DNA of 61,856 nucleotides from contig JBEKTY010000047.1 in the NCBI GenBank assembly GCA_049515555.1, forward strand, positions 1-61,856. The letters run 5' to 3'. Made by a program: the position numbers and the translations under genes. This document shows positions 51,263 through 60,158 of the stretch, piece by piece. The stretch comes from JBEKTY01 sp049515555 (GTDB lineage Bacteria > Planctomycetota > Planctomycetia > Pirellulales > Thermoguttaceae). The notes beneath the pieces were generated by a model. The model saw only the letters and a list, made by a program, of their open reading frames with translations. It made no database searches and was not told where the DNA came from. Each line of letters starts with the position of its first letter. The stretch's first letter is position 1.

Positions 51263-52315
51263 ATGACTGACCCCGTGCTTGATTTCCGCAGCGATACCGT
51301 GACGCGGCCGACCGCCGGGATGCGGGCGGCCATGGCCGCCGCCGAAGTGGGCGACGACGTATTCGACGAAGACCCCACGGTGCACCGCTTGCAAGACCGC
51401 CTGGCCGAGATGCTCGGCAAGGAAGCGGCGCTGTTCGTCCCGTCGGGCACGATGTCGAACCTGATCGGCGTGCGGCTGCACTGCCGGCCCGGCGACGAGC
51501 TGATCTGCGAGGCCAACTGCCACCTGTACTTCTACGAGCAGGGCGGCTACGCGCAGATCAACGGCGTGGCGGTCCGCGCGGTGGCCGGCCAGTACGGCAT
51601 CCTGCGGCCGGATCAGGTCGAGGGGCTGGTGCGGCCGGAGAACACGCACATGCCGCGGACGCGGTTGTTGTGCCTGGAGAACACGCACAACCGCGGCGGC
51701 GGCCGCATTCAGCCCTACGACACGCTGGCCGCGCTGTGCCGCTGGGCCCGCGCCGGCGGGCTGCGAACGCACCTCGACGGGGCGCGGCTCTTCAATGCGG
51801 TCGTGGCCACCACGATCGACGCCGCCCGCTGGGCCCAGCACTTCGACACGGTCAACGTCTGCTTCAGCAAGGGGCTGGGCGCGCCGGTGGGCTCGGCCTT
51901 GGCCGGCCCGCGAGACCTGATCTTCGAGGCGATCCGCCATCGCAAGGTGCTCGGCGGCGGGATGCGGCAGGCGGGCGTGCTGGCCGCCGCCGCGCTGTAT
52001 GCCCTGGAGCAGCACCGCGAGCGGCTGGCCGAGGATCATGCCCATGCCCGGCGGCTGGCGGCGGGCATCGGCCAGATCCCCCGGCTGCGGCTGGAGCCGC
52101 CGACGGTCGATACGAACATCCTGTTCTTCCAAGTCGATCCGGCGCTGGGCACGGCGGCCGAGTTCTCCCGGCGGATCGCTCAGCAGGGGCTCTTGATGCT
52201 GGCCACCGGCCCGGCCAGCCTGCGCGCGGTCACGCACCTGGACCTGAGCGCGGCCGACGTCGATCGGGCGCTGGAGATCCTCGACGCGGCGGCGCGGCAG
52301 GGGACAGCCGCGTAG
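51263..52315 (+). CDS. ltaE: low-specificity L-threonine aldolase
   Basis: The 350-residue PLP enzyme cleaves threonine to glycine and acetaldehyde. It begins with LDFRSDTVTRPTAGMRAAMA and GDDVFDEDPTV, has VPSGTMSNLI (phosphate-binding), THLDGARLFNA with the PLP-binding Asp, and the Schiff-base lysine in VCFSKGLGAPVGS near residue 200. All are typical. serC lies next, convergent, so glycine and serine metabolism are side by side. The divergent decarboxylase could remove or supply aldehydes (inference only). Confidence 0.93.
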   Translation: MTDPVLDFRSDTVTRPTAGMRAAMAAAEVGDDVFDEDPTVHRLQDRLAEMLGKEAALFVPSGTMSNLIGVRLHCRPGDELICEANCHLYFYEQGGYAQINGVAVRAVAGQYGILRPDQVEGLVRPENTHMPRTRLLCLENTHNRGGGRIQPYDTLAALCRWARAGGLRTHLDGARLFNAVVATTIDAARWAQHFDTVNVCFSKGLGAPVGSALAGPRDLIFEAIRHRKVLGGGMRQAGVLAAAALYALEQHRERLAEDHAHARRLAAGIGQIPRLRLEPPTVDTNILFFQVDPALGTAAEFSRRIAQQGLLMLATGPASLRAVTHLDLSAADVDRALEILDAAARQGTAA

Positions 52316-52334
52316 GCCAGCGGGCGTTCTATAA

Positions 52335-52424
52335 CGTATTCCTCTCGCTCCGCGAGAGGGCCCGGCAAAGACGCTATCGCCCTTGCGGCCTTACTCCGAC
52401 CTCACGCGGAGCGTGAGGAATACG
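52335..52424. repeat. inverted repeat between convergent ltaE and serC
   Basis: The left arm CGTATTCCTCTCGCTCCGCG AGAGG and the right arm (52400-52424) pair over 25 bp with two mismatches, and each arm is itself a small hairpin (CTCACGC-gg-GCGTGAG on the right). It may separate the two convergent transcripts. Confidence 0.82.
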
Positions 52425-52449
52425 ACGCTCATTGCTTCGCCGCTGGCCC

Positions 52450-53547
52450 CTACTTGGCGTGCTTGCGGGCGAAATCGAGCATGAAGTCGCGCAGGGCTTG
52501 CACGCCCTCGACGGGCATGGCGTTGTAGATCGAGGCGCGGCAGCCGCCGACCGAGCGGTGGCCCTTCAGCTCGACCATGCCGGCGGCGGCGGCCCCCTTC
52601 AAGAATGGCTCTTCCAGCGCGGGGTCGGCCAGACGGAAGGGGACGTTCATGACCGAGCGGCACGCCGGGCTGGCGTGCGCCTGGTAGAAACCGCCCGAGG
52701 CCGCGATCGCATCGTACAGCAGCTTGGCCTTCTGCACGTTATGCTGGCGCATCTTTTCCAGGGAGCCCATCTCGTGAATCAGCCAGTCGGTCACCAGCTT
52801 GACCATGTAGATGGCGAAGGTGGGGGGCGTGTTCAGCCGCGAGCCGTTTTCGGCCAGCGCCTTGTAGTTGAGCATCGAGGGCAGATCGGCGGCCGAGCGC
52901 TGCACCAGCTCGTCGCGAATCACAACGATGGTTACGCCCGCCGGGCCGGCGTTCTTCTGGGCGCAGGCGAACAGAATGCCGTAGCGGCTGACGTTGACGG
53001 GCCGGGAGAGGAAATCGCTGGAGGCATCGCAGACCAGCGGCACGCCGCCCACCTCCGGCTCGGCCTGGAACTGCACGCCCTGGATCGTCTCGTTGGAGGT
53101 CATGTAGACATAGGCGGCGTCGGGCCCCAGTTTCAGCTCGTCCTGCTTGGGCACGCGGCTGTAGTTGCCGCCCTTGCCGTCCCAGGCGATCCGCACCGTG
53201 CCCTGGGTCTTGGCCTCGTCGGCCGCCTTCTTCGACCACGTGCCGGTCACGATGTAATCGGCCGGCTTGCCCGTGTTGCGCAGGAAATTGAGCGGGATCA
53301 TGCCGAACTGCAGCAGGGCCCCCCCTTGCAGGAAGAGCACGCGATAGTAGTCCGGAATGGCCAGCAGGCTGCGGAGATTGGCCTCGGCCTGATCCAGCAC
53401 CTGGTCGAAGAGCTTCGACCGATGGCTGATTTCGAGGATCGAGATGCCGACCCCGGGCAGGGCCAGCAGATCGCGCTGGGCCTCGGCCAAGGCCGGCAGG
53501 GGCATAACAGCGGGACCGGGCGAGAAATTGTAAACGCGCTTTTCCAT
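52450..53547 (-). CDS. serC: phosphoserine aminotransferase
   Basis: From the ATG at 53547 (AGGA eight bases before) the protein has 365 residues. It starts RVYNFSPGPAVMPLPALAEA and has ISILEISHRSKLFDQV, LFLQGGALLQFGMIPLNFL, VTGTWSKKAADEA, the SDFLSRPVNVSRYG strand and the PLP lysine in ILFACAQKNAGPAG near residue 200. The tail has MVELKGHRSVGGCRASIYNA. It converts 3-phosphohydroxypyruvate to phosphoserine with glutamate (serine synthesis; also the B6 pathway). The 25 extra residues upstream of this ATG lack homology-like features. Confidence 0.95.
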   Translation of the reverse strand: MEKRVYNFSPGPAVMPLPALAEAQRDLLALPGVGISILEISHRSKLFDQVLDQAEANLRSLLAIPDYYRVLFLQGGALLQFGMIPLNFLRNTGKPADYIVTGTWSKKAADEAKTQGTVRIAWDGKGGNYSRVPKQDELKLGPDAAYVYMTSNETIQGVQFQAEPEVGGVPLVCDASSDFLSRPVNVSRYGILFACAQKNAGPAGVTIVVIRDELVQRSAADLPSMLNYKALAENGSRLNTPPTFAIYMVKLVTDWLIHEMGSLEKMRQHNVQKAKLLYDAIAASGGFYQAHASPACRSVMNVPFRLADPALEEPFLKGAAAAGMVELKGHRSVGGCRASIYNAMPVEGVQALRDFMLDFARKHAK

Positions 53548-53624
53548 GTTCTGATCCTGGTTCGAGTCGGAGATTCTGTAAGTTGCAAACGGGGTTATGC
53601 AAATTGGGTGGGGACCGCACAAAC

Positions 53625-53748
53625 GGTCCCCTCTCCCTCCGGGAGAGGGCCGGGGTGAGGGGAACCTCCGGTACTGACGAACACGGGAAAGGCACGATCC
53701 TCACCCATTTCCCCTCACCCTAACCCTCTCCCGGAGGGAGAGGGGACC
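53625..53748. repeat. dispersed hairpin element, family B (full copy)
   Basis: GGTCCCCTCTCCCTCCGGGA and its mirror bound a centre with GATCCTCACCCATTTCCCCT. It occupies half of the 253-bp gap between the DUF1573 gene end and the serC leader. Confidence 0.88.
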
Positions 53749-53800
53749 GGGCATTCGCAATTTGTAACAGCCCAGTTGCGAGACTCTTCTTCTACAGCTC

Positions 53801-54976
53801 CTATAGCTCGACGCCGCCGAGCGGTTTAGCGCGGGCAGGCCCCTTGGGCAGCGGGCTGGGTTCCGCCGCCTTGCCCGGCTGCGGCTTGGCCGGCGGGGCC
53901 GACGCCTGGGCCGGCTGCACCTTGCCGGGCCCGGGCGGCTCGAGCGGGTTGGCCGGCACCACCTCGGCGCTCACCTCGGCCACCAGCGGCTCCGGACTGC
54001 CGTCGGTCTGAATGCGGATGCGGCCGACGCTCTTTCCCGGCTGGGGGCCGGCTTGGAACGTCACCGGCAGCCGCTGCAACATGCCCGACCCCGTGGGCGG
54101 AGTGCATTGGAACCGCGGATTCGTGGATTCCACGCTAACGACCCGCAACGCCGACTGCCCCCGCAGGACCATCTGCCGGGTGATCGATTGCCCCGCCTGG
54201 ACCGTGCCCATGAACAGCGGCGACGGGTAGACGCTCAGCCCGGGCTGGATCAGTCCCTCGACGGGCACGGGCACGCGGACCGCCCGCGGATTGAGGTCGT
54301 TGGTCACCAACGACAGCTCGTCGCGGAGGTAGCCCGCCGGGGCGCCGGCCGCCAGGTTGACCAACAGTTCGTAGTTCACCAGGCCGTTGCCCCGGCTGAT
54401 CGGAGTGAGCTGGCCCGACAGGCTCGGATTGGCGCATTCGACGCGCAGGATTTGCCAATCGTTGCGGCCGGCGTAGCTGACGGATACCCGCTGCTGGGCG
54501 GCGTGGCCCTGGAGCAAGGACCCGAATTGCACCGCGCCCGGCTGAAGCACTACGTCGCTGCGAATGTAGCAATGGATGTTCAGTTGGACTTCGGCGGGGA
54601 AGGGCCGGTCGAAGACGACCGTGATCGTAACGTCCTTCTGGCCGAGATGGCCCTTGGTGTCTACGCGGGCCACCACCTCGGCCTTGTCCCAGGTCTTGAG
54701 CACCTGGGTGGGGATCTCCGGGCTGGTACAACCGCAACTGACGCGGGCCGAGGAGATGTGCGCATCCTCGAGGTAGATGTTCTGCAAGGCGAAGCGGTAC
54801 TCGACCTTGCCCCCGCGGGCAACGGTCTCGAAATCATGGCTGACCTCGGAGAACATATCGCGGGCCCACTGCTGGGCCTCAGCCGGCGAAGCCGCCGCGA
54901 TCGAGGCCACCGCCGCCGCGAGCAACAGCAGCGGGCGGGCCCAAAGGGCACAGGCACATTTTTCGTAAGCCCTCAC
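53801..54976 (-). CDS. exported DUF1573-domain protein
   Basis: The start is uncertain. A GTG at 54976 gives 391 residues with an immediate signal peptide (ALWARPLLLLAAAVASIAAA); the ATG at 55084 would add 36 residues read across a family D palindrome. After the signal comes the DUF1573 Ig-like domain: EVSHDFETVARGGKVEYRFA, ISSARVSCGCTSPEIPTQVL with the characteristic SCGCT, and KGHLGQKDVTITVVFDRPFP. Two more Ig-like repeats follow, the third with VVSVESTNPRFQCTPP. The tail is Pro/Ala/Lys-rich. DUF1573 proteins are common in Bacteroidetes and Planctomycetes and their role is unknown. No ribosome binding site is clear at either start. Confidence 0.82.
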   Translation of the reverse strand: MRAYEKCACALWARPLLLLAAAVASIAAASPAEAQQWARDMFSEVSHDFETVARGGKVEYRFALQNIYLEDAHISSARVSCGCTSPEIPTQVLKTWDKAEVVARVDTKGHLGQKDVTITVVFDRPFPAEVQLNIHCYIRSDVVLQPGAVQFGSLLQGHAAQQRVSVSYAGRNDWQILRVECANPSLSGQLTPISRGNGLVNYELLVNLAAGAPAGYLRDELSLVTNDLNPRAVRVPVPVEGLIQPGLSVYPSPLFMGTVQAGQSITRQMVLRGQSALRVVSVESTNPRFQCTPPTGSGMLQRLPVTFQAGPQPGKSVGRIRIQTDGSPEPLVAEVSAEVVPANPLEPPGPGKVQPAQASAPPAKPQPGKAAEPSPLPKGPARAKPLGGVEL

Positions 54977-54989
54977 GGGTTGCGTTAAG

Positions 54990-55018
54990 GTAGCAGGCAC
55001 ACGGAGTGTGCCTGCTAC
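54990..55018. repeat. family D palindrome
   Basis: GTAGCAGGCACAC-gga-GTGTGCCTGCTAC, perfect 13-bp arms. The core GGCACACGGAGTGTGCC is shared with the other D copies, while the flanks (GTAGC) are different. Confidence 0.88.
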
Positions 55019-55122
55019 TTTCCAGGCCGAAAAATGAGCCACTCCCCGCCGGCCTGTGAATGGTTCTCGGTTTGGTCCGGTCATGGCTCTGTCTGGCCGC
55101 CCCGCGGCGCTGGCTGGCCGCA

Positions 55123-55767
55123 TCATGGCTGCTCCGCGCCGACCGCCCGGCGGGCGAAGTACACGCCATCGACGGCCGTCTTGCCGTAGTAGTCGCAGCC
55201 GGTGCTCTCGGCCATGAGCTGGCTGGCGGCGGCCCCGCCGACCATGATTTGCACGCCGTCGCGGAGCCCGGCCTGCCGAATCGCCTCGACCGTGGCCGCC
55301 ACCGACTTGAAGCAGGTGGTCAAGAGCACGCTCAGGCCCACGATCTGCGGCCGGTGGCGGCGGATGGCCTCCACGAACCTGGCCGGCGGCACGTCCACCC
55401 CCAGATCGAAGACCTCGAAACCCGCGCCCCGCAGCAGCATGATCACGATGTCCTTGCCGATGTCGTGCACGTCGTGCTGGGCCGAGCCCATCACCACGCC
55501 GCCGGCCGACTTGCGCTCCCCGCCGCGATCTACCAGCGGCCCCAGCTCCGCCATCACCCCCTTCATAATCATCCCACCGAACATCAACTCCGGCAGGAAG
55601 CAAACGCCGGCGGCGAAACGATCGCCCAACTCGGTCATGCCGCGATTGCACTCGGCCAGGATCTCCTCGGCCGGCACGCCCGCCGCAATCTGCTGCCGGA
55701 CCAGGGCTTTGACGTCCGCCTCGCGGACCTGGGCCACCGCCTCGGCCAGACTGCCTGCTTGACTCAT
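55123..55767 (-). CDS. corrinoid (B12)-binding protein of a methyltransferase system
   Basis: The 214-residue protein has the two domains of MtaC/MtbC/MetH-type corrinoid carriers. The helical cap is at about 1-85 (AAGVPAEEILAECNRGMTEL and LPELMFGGMIMKGVMAELGP). The Rossmann-like B12 domain has the cobalt-ligand motif HDVHDIGKDIV (DxHxxG) near 98, IVGLSVLLTT near 145 and MVGGAAASQ near 180. It shuttles methyl groups on cobalamin between two methyltransferases. A uroporphyrinogen-decarboxylase-family gene lies 424 bp upstream on the same strand and probably encodes a partner. The frame extends to 55941, but the ATG at 55767 begins the conserved part. Confidence 0.92.
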   Translation of the reverse strand: MSQAGSLAEAVAQVREADVKALVRQQIAAGVPAEEILAECNRGMTELGDRFAAGVCFLPELMFGGMIMKGVMAELGPLVDRGGERKSAGGVVMGSAQHDVHDIGKDIVIMLLRGAGFEVFDLGVDVPPARFVEAIRRHRPQIVGLSVLLTTCFKSVAATVEAIRQAGLRDGVQIMVGGAAASQLMAESTGCDYYGKTAVDGVYFARRAVGAEQP

Positions 55768-55838
55768 CACACGGTCCCTATCGAGACTGATGGTGGGGCT
55801 CGCCCTGGCTCGACCCACCCTACGAGTTTCTACGGTCC

Positions 55839-56033
55839 CTAAAACGACAACAGGATCTGCCAGATGTACATGTAACCCAAGGCGTCGACGTCCTGCCAAA
55901 CCTGCTCCACCAGCCGCTCGTCGCCGGTGAAAGCGGGCCACTTCTGCCGCTGCTCCTGCCAGGGGATGCAGGTCCCCGGCGGCCGCTCGATTTTAGGTTG
56001 CTCGTCCTGCACGCTTGGACTCCCTTTTACCAT
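55839..56033 (-). CDS. small hypothetical protein between methyl-transfer genes
   Basis: A 64-residue frame starts at an ATG with GAGGG four to five bases before. Its end is Trp- and aromatic-rich (WPAFTGDERLVEQVWQDVDA and LGYMYIWQILLSF). I do not recognise it. It sits on the same strand between the corrinoid protein gene and the URO-D-family gene, so it may belong to that operon. Composition looks protein-like, but the short length leaves doubt. Confidence 0.5.
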   Translation of the reverse strand: MVKGSPSVQDEQPKIERPPGTCIPWQEQRQKWPAFTGDERLVEQVWQDVDALGYMYIWQILLSF

Positions 56034-56113
56034 TTTCCCTCTTTTTGCGAAACCGCAAGCGGCGCACCGCGTCTTATGGCGGCTGCGAGCCATCGCCAAT
56101 AGACTCACACGCT

Positions 56114-56191
56114 CTTATCCCCTCAACCCCTTATTCCCTCAACCCCTTATCCCTCCAAATCCCCAAATCCACAAATCCCCAAAATCCCTCC
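56114..56191. repeat. telomere-like (CCCTTATC/CCCCAAAT)n array
   Basis: Units such as CAACCCCTTA, CCCCAAAT and CCCTCC continue up to the stop codon of the URO-D-family gene on the minus strand. Confidence 0.75.
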
Positions 56192-57388
56192 TCAATACAC
56201 CCCATACTCTCGGGTGAAGTCGGTCATGGCCCGCAGGTTCTCCACCTGCGCGTCGTCCTGCACGATGGCGCTGGCGTCCATAATGTAGCCGCCATTGCGG
56301 GCGACGCCGTCGATCACCTGCCGGCAACGGTCGCGAACCTGCTGCGGCGTGCCGAAGGCCAGCAGATCGTTGGGAATGCCGCCGCTCAGGCAGAACTTAT
56401 GGCCTACGGCCCGGTGGACCTCGAAGATATCGCCCCGGTCTACGTGGTAGACGATGCTCCGGTCGGGCAGCTCGGCGATGGCCTTCAAATTCGGGTTCCA
56501 TTCCCCCTCGGCGTAGAACAGGGTCTGGTGGCCGCGGGCCCACAACTCCTGGATGATCCCCTTGAGCGTGGGCCAGTAGAAGCGGTCGAACTGCTGGGGC
56601 GAGAGGAAGGGCACGCAGCCGCGGTGCAGCCACAGGCCGATGGGGACGTTCTTCTCGGGGTCGGCCCCGCTGGCGGCGACGTGCAGCAGGTGCGGGGCCA
56701 GGGCCTGGCAGGCCGCCTGCACCTTGTCCGGCTGGCGAAACATGTCCGTGCACAGCCCGCGGTAGCCCCGCAGCTTGTCCGCCAGGATGTCCAGGGGGGC
56801 CTTCAGTATGCCCGAGATGGCCGAGACGGTGCCCGACTCGCTCCTCAGCCGGGCGGCCTGCACGCCGAAGCCCTGGAAATATTGGAGCATCGCCATGCCG
56901 CCCTTGAGGAACGAAAGATTATTTCGCAGCGAGGTGGGCTGGCCCGCCGGGCTGACGTCGGCCGATACCCGCGGCAGCCAGATGTTGAACAGGTAGCCGG
57001 TGGGGTCCTCGATCAGGGCGTCGTACTCCTCCGGCTGCATCCAGGCCTCGGCCTCCGGCGGCTCGATGTACTGGAAGCCCGTGTCGGGCGGCAGGTCTAC
57101 GCCGGGCAGGGCGTAATAGCGCAGCCCGACGGCCTGGACCAGCCCCGCCCAGCCGTAGACCATGTTGGCCACGACGGCGTCCCAGTCGAAATCGGCGGCG
57201 CACTTCCGGGCGGCGGCAAACGCCTTCTGGTAGTCCTGCGTTACCTCGGCGGTGGTATAGCCCGCGTACTTCGCCGTGAACTCGGCGACGAAGGGCCGGA
57301 TCGGGATCCGGTCGGGCTTCTCGTTCCGCATCGCCGTTACGTAGCGTTTCAGCCGCGCGGCATAAAGCGACTCCATCGCTGCGGACAT
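56192..57388 (-). CDS. uroporphyrinogen-decarboxylase-family methyltransferase
   Basis: The 398-residue TIM barrel belongs to the URO-D/MtaA superfamily. Signs are RNEKPDRIPIRPFVAEFTAK at the N-terminus, LHRGCVPFLSPQQFDRFYWP near 255, TLFYAEGEWNPNLKAIAELP near 290 and HKFCLSGGIPNDLLAFGTPQ near 330. The haem-pathway motif of true HemE (FAGWRMRQAGR-like) is absent at the N-terminus, so a corrinoid-linked methyl transfer is more likely. The corrinoid protein gene downstream supports this. A sigma-70-like promoter lies about 94 bases upstream of the start. Confidence 0.88.
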   Translation of the reverse strand: MSAAMESLYAARLKRYVTAMRNEKPDRIPIRPFVAEFTAKYAGYTTAEVTQDYQKAFAAARKCAADFDWDAVVANMVYGWAGLVQAVGLRYYALPGVDLPPDTGFQYIEPPEAEAWMQPEEYDALIEDPTGYLFNIWLPRVSADVSPAGQPTSLRNNLSFLKGGMAMLQYFQGFGVQAARLRSESGTVSAISGILKAPLDILADKLRGYRGLCTDMFRQPDKVQAACQALAPHLLHVAASGADPEKNVPIGLWLHRGCVPFLSPQQFDRFYWPTLKGIIQELWARGHQTLFYAEGEWNPNLKAIAELPDRSIVYHVDRGDIFEVHRAVGHKFCLSGGIPNDLLAFGTPQQVRDRCRQVIDGVARNGGYIMDASAIVQDDAQVENLRAMTDFTREYGVY

Positions 57389-57841
57389 GACAGGAAGATA
57401 CCTTATGGGGTTGTAATTCCGGGGGGCCGCCCCTGCGGCTTCCGCGCAGGGAAAATGAGCCCCTCCCCTTCAGAAACTCGCAGTATGCCAGACGGCCGGC
57501 CGAATGTCAATTCATGCTGAGAGCCGCCGCGGGGATCAGGTGCGGGACACGATTTGCGAAGCCGGTTTTCTGGCAAGCCCAAACAGGGCTTCGTGGCCTA
57601 GCTAACGCGGTTGCCAGGCGCACGGGGAAGAATCGCCCTCAGCGTGCGAGAGCGGGCGCCAAGAGCTAACTGCCTTTCGGTTCCGGCCCGCAGGCCTGCC
57701 GATCGGAGGCGGGAATGACTCGGTGACGCGGAGATTGCCGGTGTCGTGCGTGTCCGCGCGTCCCCTCACCCTAACCCTCTCCCGGAGGGAGAGGGGACCG
57801 GCGTACGCAACTTGCTGAACACTGAACACTGACCGCTACGG
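57389..57841. other. 453-bp spacer between the URO-D-family gene and the helicase gene
   Basis: It holds the promoter at 57482-57510, a half family B element at 57762-57799 and (GAACACT)n units at 57813-57832. No gene is supported. I looked for a cobalamin riboswitch core in the leader of the URO-D-family gene and saw none. Confidence 0.5.
57482..57510 (-). promoter_or_regulatory. promoter of the methyl-transfer operon
   Basis: TTGACA (57510-57505) and CATACT (57487-57482) on the minus strand are 17 bases apart. The leader would be about 85-90 bases and contains a GGGGGGCCGCCCC hairpin. Confidence 0.5.
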
Positions 57842-59884
57842 TCAGCGCCACAGGTCCTTGATCCTGCCGCGGCGCGGGCCGGCGGCCGGGCCCCAATCGG
57901 GCGGGCCGTCCGGCTCGTCTTCGGCCGAAATAGCCCCGCCCGTCTGGCGGTCGAAATGCTCCAGGACCGAATCGGGCAGGAAGCGGGTCCGCTGGGCCAG
58001 GCCGTGGCTGTCGCTCACCCCGGGCCGGTAGGCGTGGTAATAGCGCAAGGGGCAGCAGACGTAGAGCCAGTTCTTCGCCCGCGTCAGGGCCACGTAGAAC
58101 AGCCGCCGCTCCTCCTCGACGCCGTCGTCGTCCTTTGTGGCCATGTCGGAGGGGATATTGCCGTCGGCGGCGTGGATCACGTACACCGCGTCCCATTCCA
58201 GCCCTTTCGCCGAATGGATGGTGCTCAGGACGAGGTAATCGTCGTCCAGCAGGGGCGGGCCGGCCAGGTCCTGGGTCGAGGCGGGCGGATCGAGGGCCAT
58301 TTCGGCCAGCATGCGGCCCCGGCTGCGATAGCGCGAGGCGATCTGCTCCAACTGCTCGAGGTCGCGCAAGCGGGGCTGCGGGTGGTCGTAGGCCGCCTCG
58401 AGCAAGGGGGCGTAGAACGTACGGACGCGGTGCAACTGGCGGGCCACGGCCTCGGTCGTGGCGGCCAGGCCCCGCAGCAGCTCGATCAAGGCCGACCATA
58501 GCTCGGCGGCCTCCGGGGGCGGCTTCCAGGCCGACCAGGCGGCGAAATCCCCGCCCGCGGCCGTCAGCAGGTCCATCAGGTGCCGGGCCTTGGCCGGCCC
58601 GATGCCCGGCAGCAGCGGCAGCAGCCGCGCGCCGGCCACCACGTCTCGCGGATTCTCGGCCAAACGCAGGAAGGCCAGCAGGTCCTTTACGTGGGCCGTC
58701 TCGACGAACTTCAGCCCGCCGTACTTGTGGAAGGGGATCTTCCGCCGGGCAAGCTCGGCCTCCAGCAGCATGCTGTGATGCGAGGCCCGGAACAACACCG
58801 CCTGCCGGCGGAGCGGCACGCCCGCCTCGTGATGCTCCAGGATCCGGCTGACGACGTACTCGGTCTGCTCCTCGTCGTCGCGGCAGGTTGCCAGCACCGG
58901 CCGCTGCCCGTGCGGCCGCTCCGACCACAGGTCCTTGGCATACCGCTCCCGCGCCAGGCCGATCACCCGATTGGTCGCGCTGAGAATGGGGCCGGTGCTG
59001 CGATAGTTCTGTTCCAGGGCCACGATCGTCGTGCCGGGATAGTGTTGGGGGAAGTCCAGGATGTTGCGGACCGTGGCGGCCCGGAACGAATAGATCGACT
59101 GGGCGTCGTCGCCCACCACGGTCAGACCCTTTCCCTGGGGCGACAGGCCATACAGGATCTCGGCCTGGAGGGCGTTGGTATCCTGGTACTCGTCGACCAG
59201 CAGGCAATCGAACTGCCCGCGGACCGCCGGCCCGGCCCGCGGGTCGTCCAGCAGGGCCTGCCACTGGAGCAGCAGGTCGTCGTAGTCGAGTATTCCGGCC
59301 GACTCCTTGCGGTCCACGTAGCCGTCGAAGAGCCGCGCGAGCGGCTCGGCCCAGTCCAGGCACCAGGGGAAGCGGCTCACCAGCACCTGGTCCAGTTTTT
59401 CCCGGGCGTTGACGCAGCGGCTGTAGATGTCCATGCAGGTGCCCTTCTTGGGGAACCGCCGGTCGCTCTTGGCCAGGCCCAGCTCGGTGCGAACCACGCC
59501 CAGCAGGTCCTCGGCATCCGAGCGATCGCAGATGGTGAACCCAGGCGGCAGCCCGATGGCCTTGGCGTAGCGCCGCAACAGGCGGGTGGCGACGGCATGG
59601 AAGGTTCCACCCCAGATACGGCCGCTGCCCGGCCCATGCCCCAACAGGCCGGCCACGCGCGAGAGCATCTCGCCGGCCGCCCGGCGGGTAAAGGTTAAGA
59701 GCAGAATGCGGGCCGGATCGGTGCCCCGCGCAATCAGCCAGGCCACGCGATGCACCAGCGTGGCCGTCTTCCCGGTGCCGGCCCCGGCAACAATCAGCAG
59801 CGGGCCGTCGCCGTGCGTCGCCGCCCGACGCTGCTGCGGATTAAGCCGGGCCAACAGGTCGTCGATCGCTGAATTCTGCTCCAT
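57842..59884 (-). CDS. UvrD/Rep-family ATP-dependent DNA helicase
   Basis: From the ATG at 59884 the protein has 680 residues. All SF1A motifs are visible in order: Q motif LNPQQRRAATHGDGPLLIVA, Walker A GAGTGKTATLV, Ia LLLTFTRRAAGEML, II LLVDEYQDTNALQ, III VVGDDAQSIYSFRAA, IV ALEQNYRST, V STIHSAKGLEWDAVYVIHA and VI RRLFYVALTRAKNWLYVC. It moves 3' to 5' on single-stranded DNA in repair or replication restart (family knowledge). It is somewhat shorter than UvrD/PcrA at the C-terminus. A promoter with its -10 only 10 bases before the ATG suggests a leaderless message. Confidence 0.93.
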   Translation of the reverse strand: MEQNSAIDDLLARLNPQQRRAATHGDGPLLIVAGAGTGKTATLVHRVAWLIARGTDPARILLLTFTRRAAGEMLSRVAGLLGHGPGSGRIWGGTFHAVATRLLRRYAKAIGLPPGFTICDRSDAEDLLGVVRTELGLAKSDRRFPKKGTCMDIYSRCVNAREKLDQVLVSRFPWCLDWAEPLARLFDGYVDRKESAGILDYDDLLLQWQALLDDPRAGPAVRGQFDCLLVDEYQDTNALQAEILYGLSPQGKGLTVVGDDAQSIYSFRAATVRNILDFPQHYPGTTIVALEQNYRSTGPILSATNRVIGLARERYAKDLWSERPHGQRPVLATCRDDEEQTEYVVSRILEHHEAGVPLRRQAVLFRASHHSMLLEAELARRKIPFHKYGGLKFVETAHVKDLLAFLRLAENPRDVVAGARLLPLLPGIGPAKARHLMDLLTAAGGDFAAWSAWKPPPEAAELWSALIELLRGLAATTEAVARQLHRVRTFYAPLLEAAYDHPQPRLRDLEQLEQIASRYRSRGRMLAEMALDPPASTQDLAGPPLLDDDYLVLSTIHSAKGLEWDAVYVIHAADGNIPSDMATKDDDGVEEERRLFYVALTRAKNWLYVCCPLRYYHAYRPGVSDSHGLAQRTRFLPDSVLEHFDRQTGGAISAEDEPDGPPDWGPAAGPRRGRIKDLWR

Positions 59885-59893
59885 GCACTTCAG

Positions 59894-59922
59894 ATTATCC
59901 CCGCTAGCGCGGACCTCGGCAA
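59894..59922 (-). promoter_or_regulatory. promoter giving a nearly leaderless helicase transcript
   Basis: TTGCCG (59922-59917) and GATAAT (59899-59894) on the minus strand are 17 bases apart. The -10 ends 10 bases before the ATG at 59884, so the message would begin within a few bases of the start codon. No ribosome binding site is present, in agreement. Confidence 0.4.
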
Positions 59923-60044
59923 GCCGCCGGCGTGCGGGAAGTTGCTGGAGCATGGCAGTGTGCCGTGGTAAGATAGGTGGCCGTGTGGGCCCGGATCGGC
60001 GCCCGACCTTCGAGGGCCGGCGCCTGTACTACCGCTGATTGCAG

Positions 60045-60088
60045 CCGGCACACGCCGTGTGCCGGATTTCCGCACACGGCGTGTGCGG
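60045..60088. repeat. family D double palindrome
   Basis: CCGGCACACG-c-CGTGTGCCGG (60045-60065) is followed by CCGCACACGGCGTGTGCGG (60070-60088). Here the two hairpins are side by side, before the third oxidoreductase gene. Confidence 0.87.
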
Positions 60089-60158
60089 ACTACATTGAAA
60101 CACGGAGGTTATTCCTCGGCCGATCCTGAGCCCCAAGACATTCCTCGGAGACTTGAAG

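Noticed and set aside
53561..53580. tRNA-like TTCGAGTC word
   Set aside because: No matching acceptor, anticodon or D arm can be drawn around it; it lies in the serC leader.
57389..57500. Cobalamin riboswitch before the methyl-transfer operon
   Set aside because: The conserved B12-box core was not found in the short leader.
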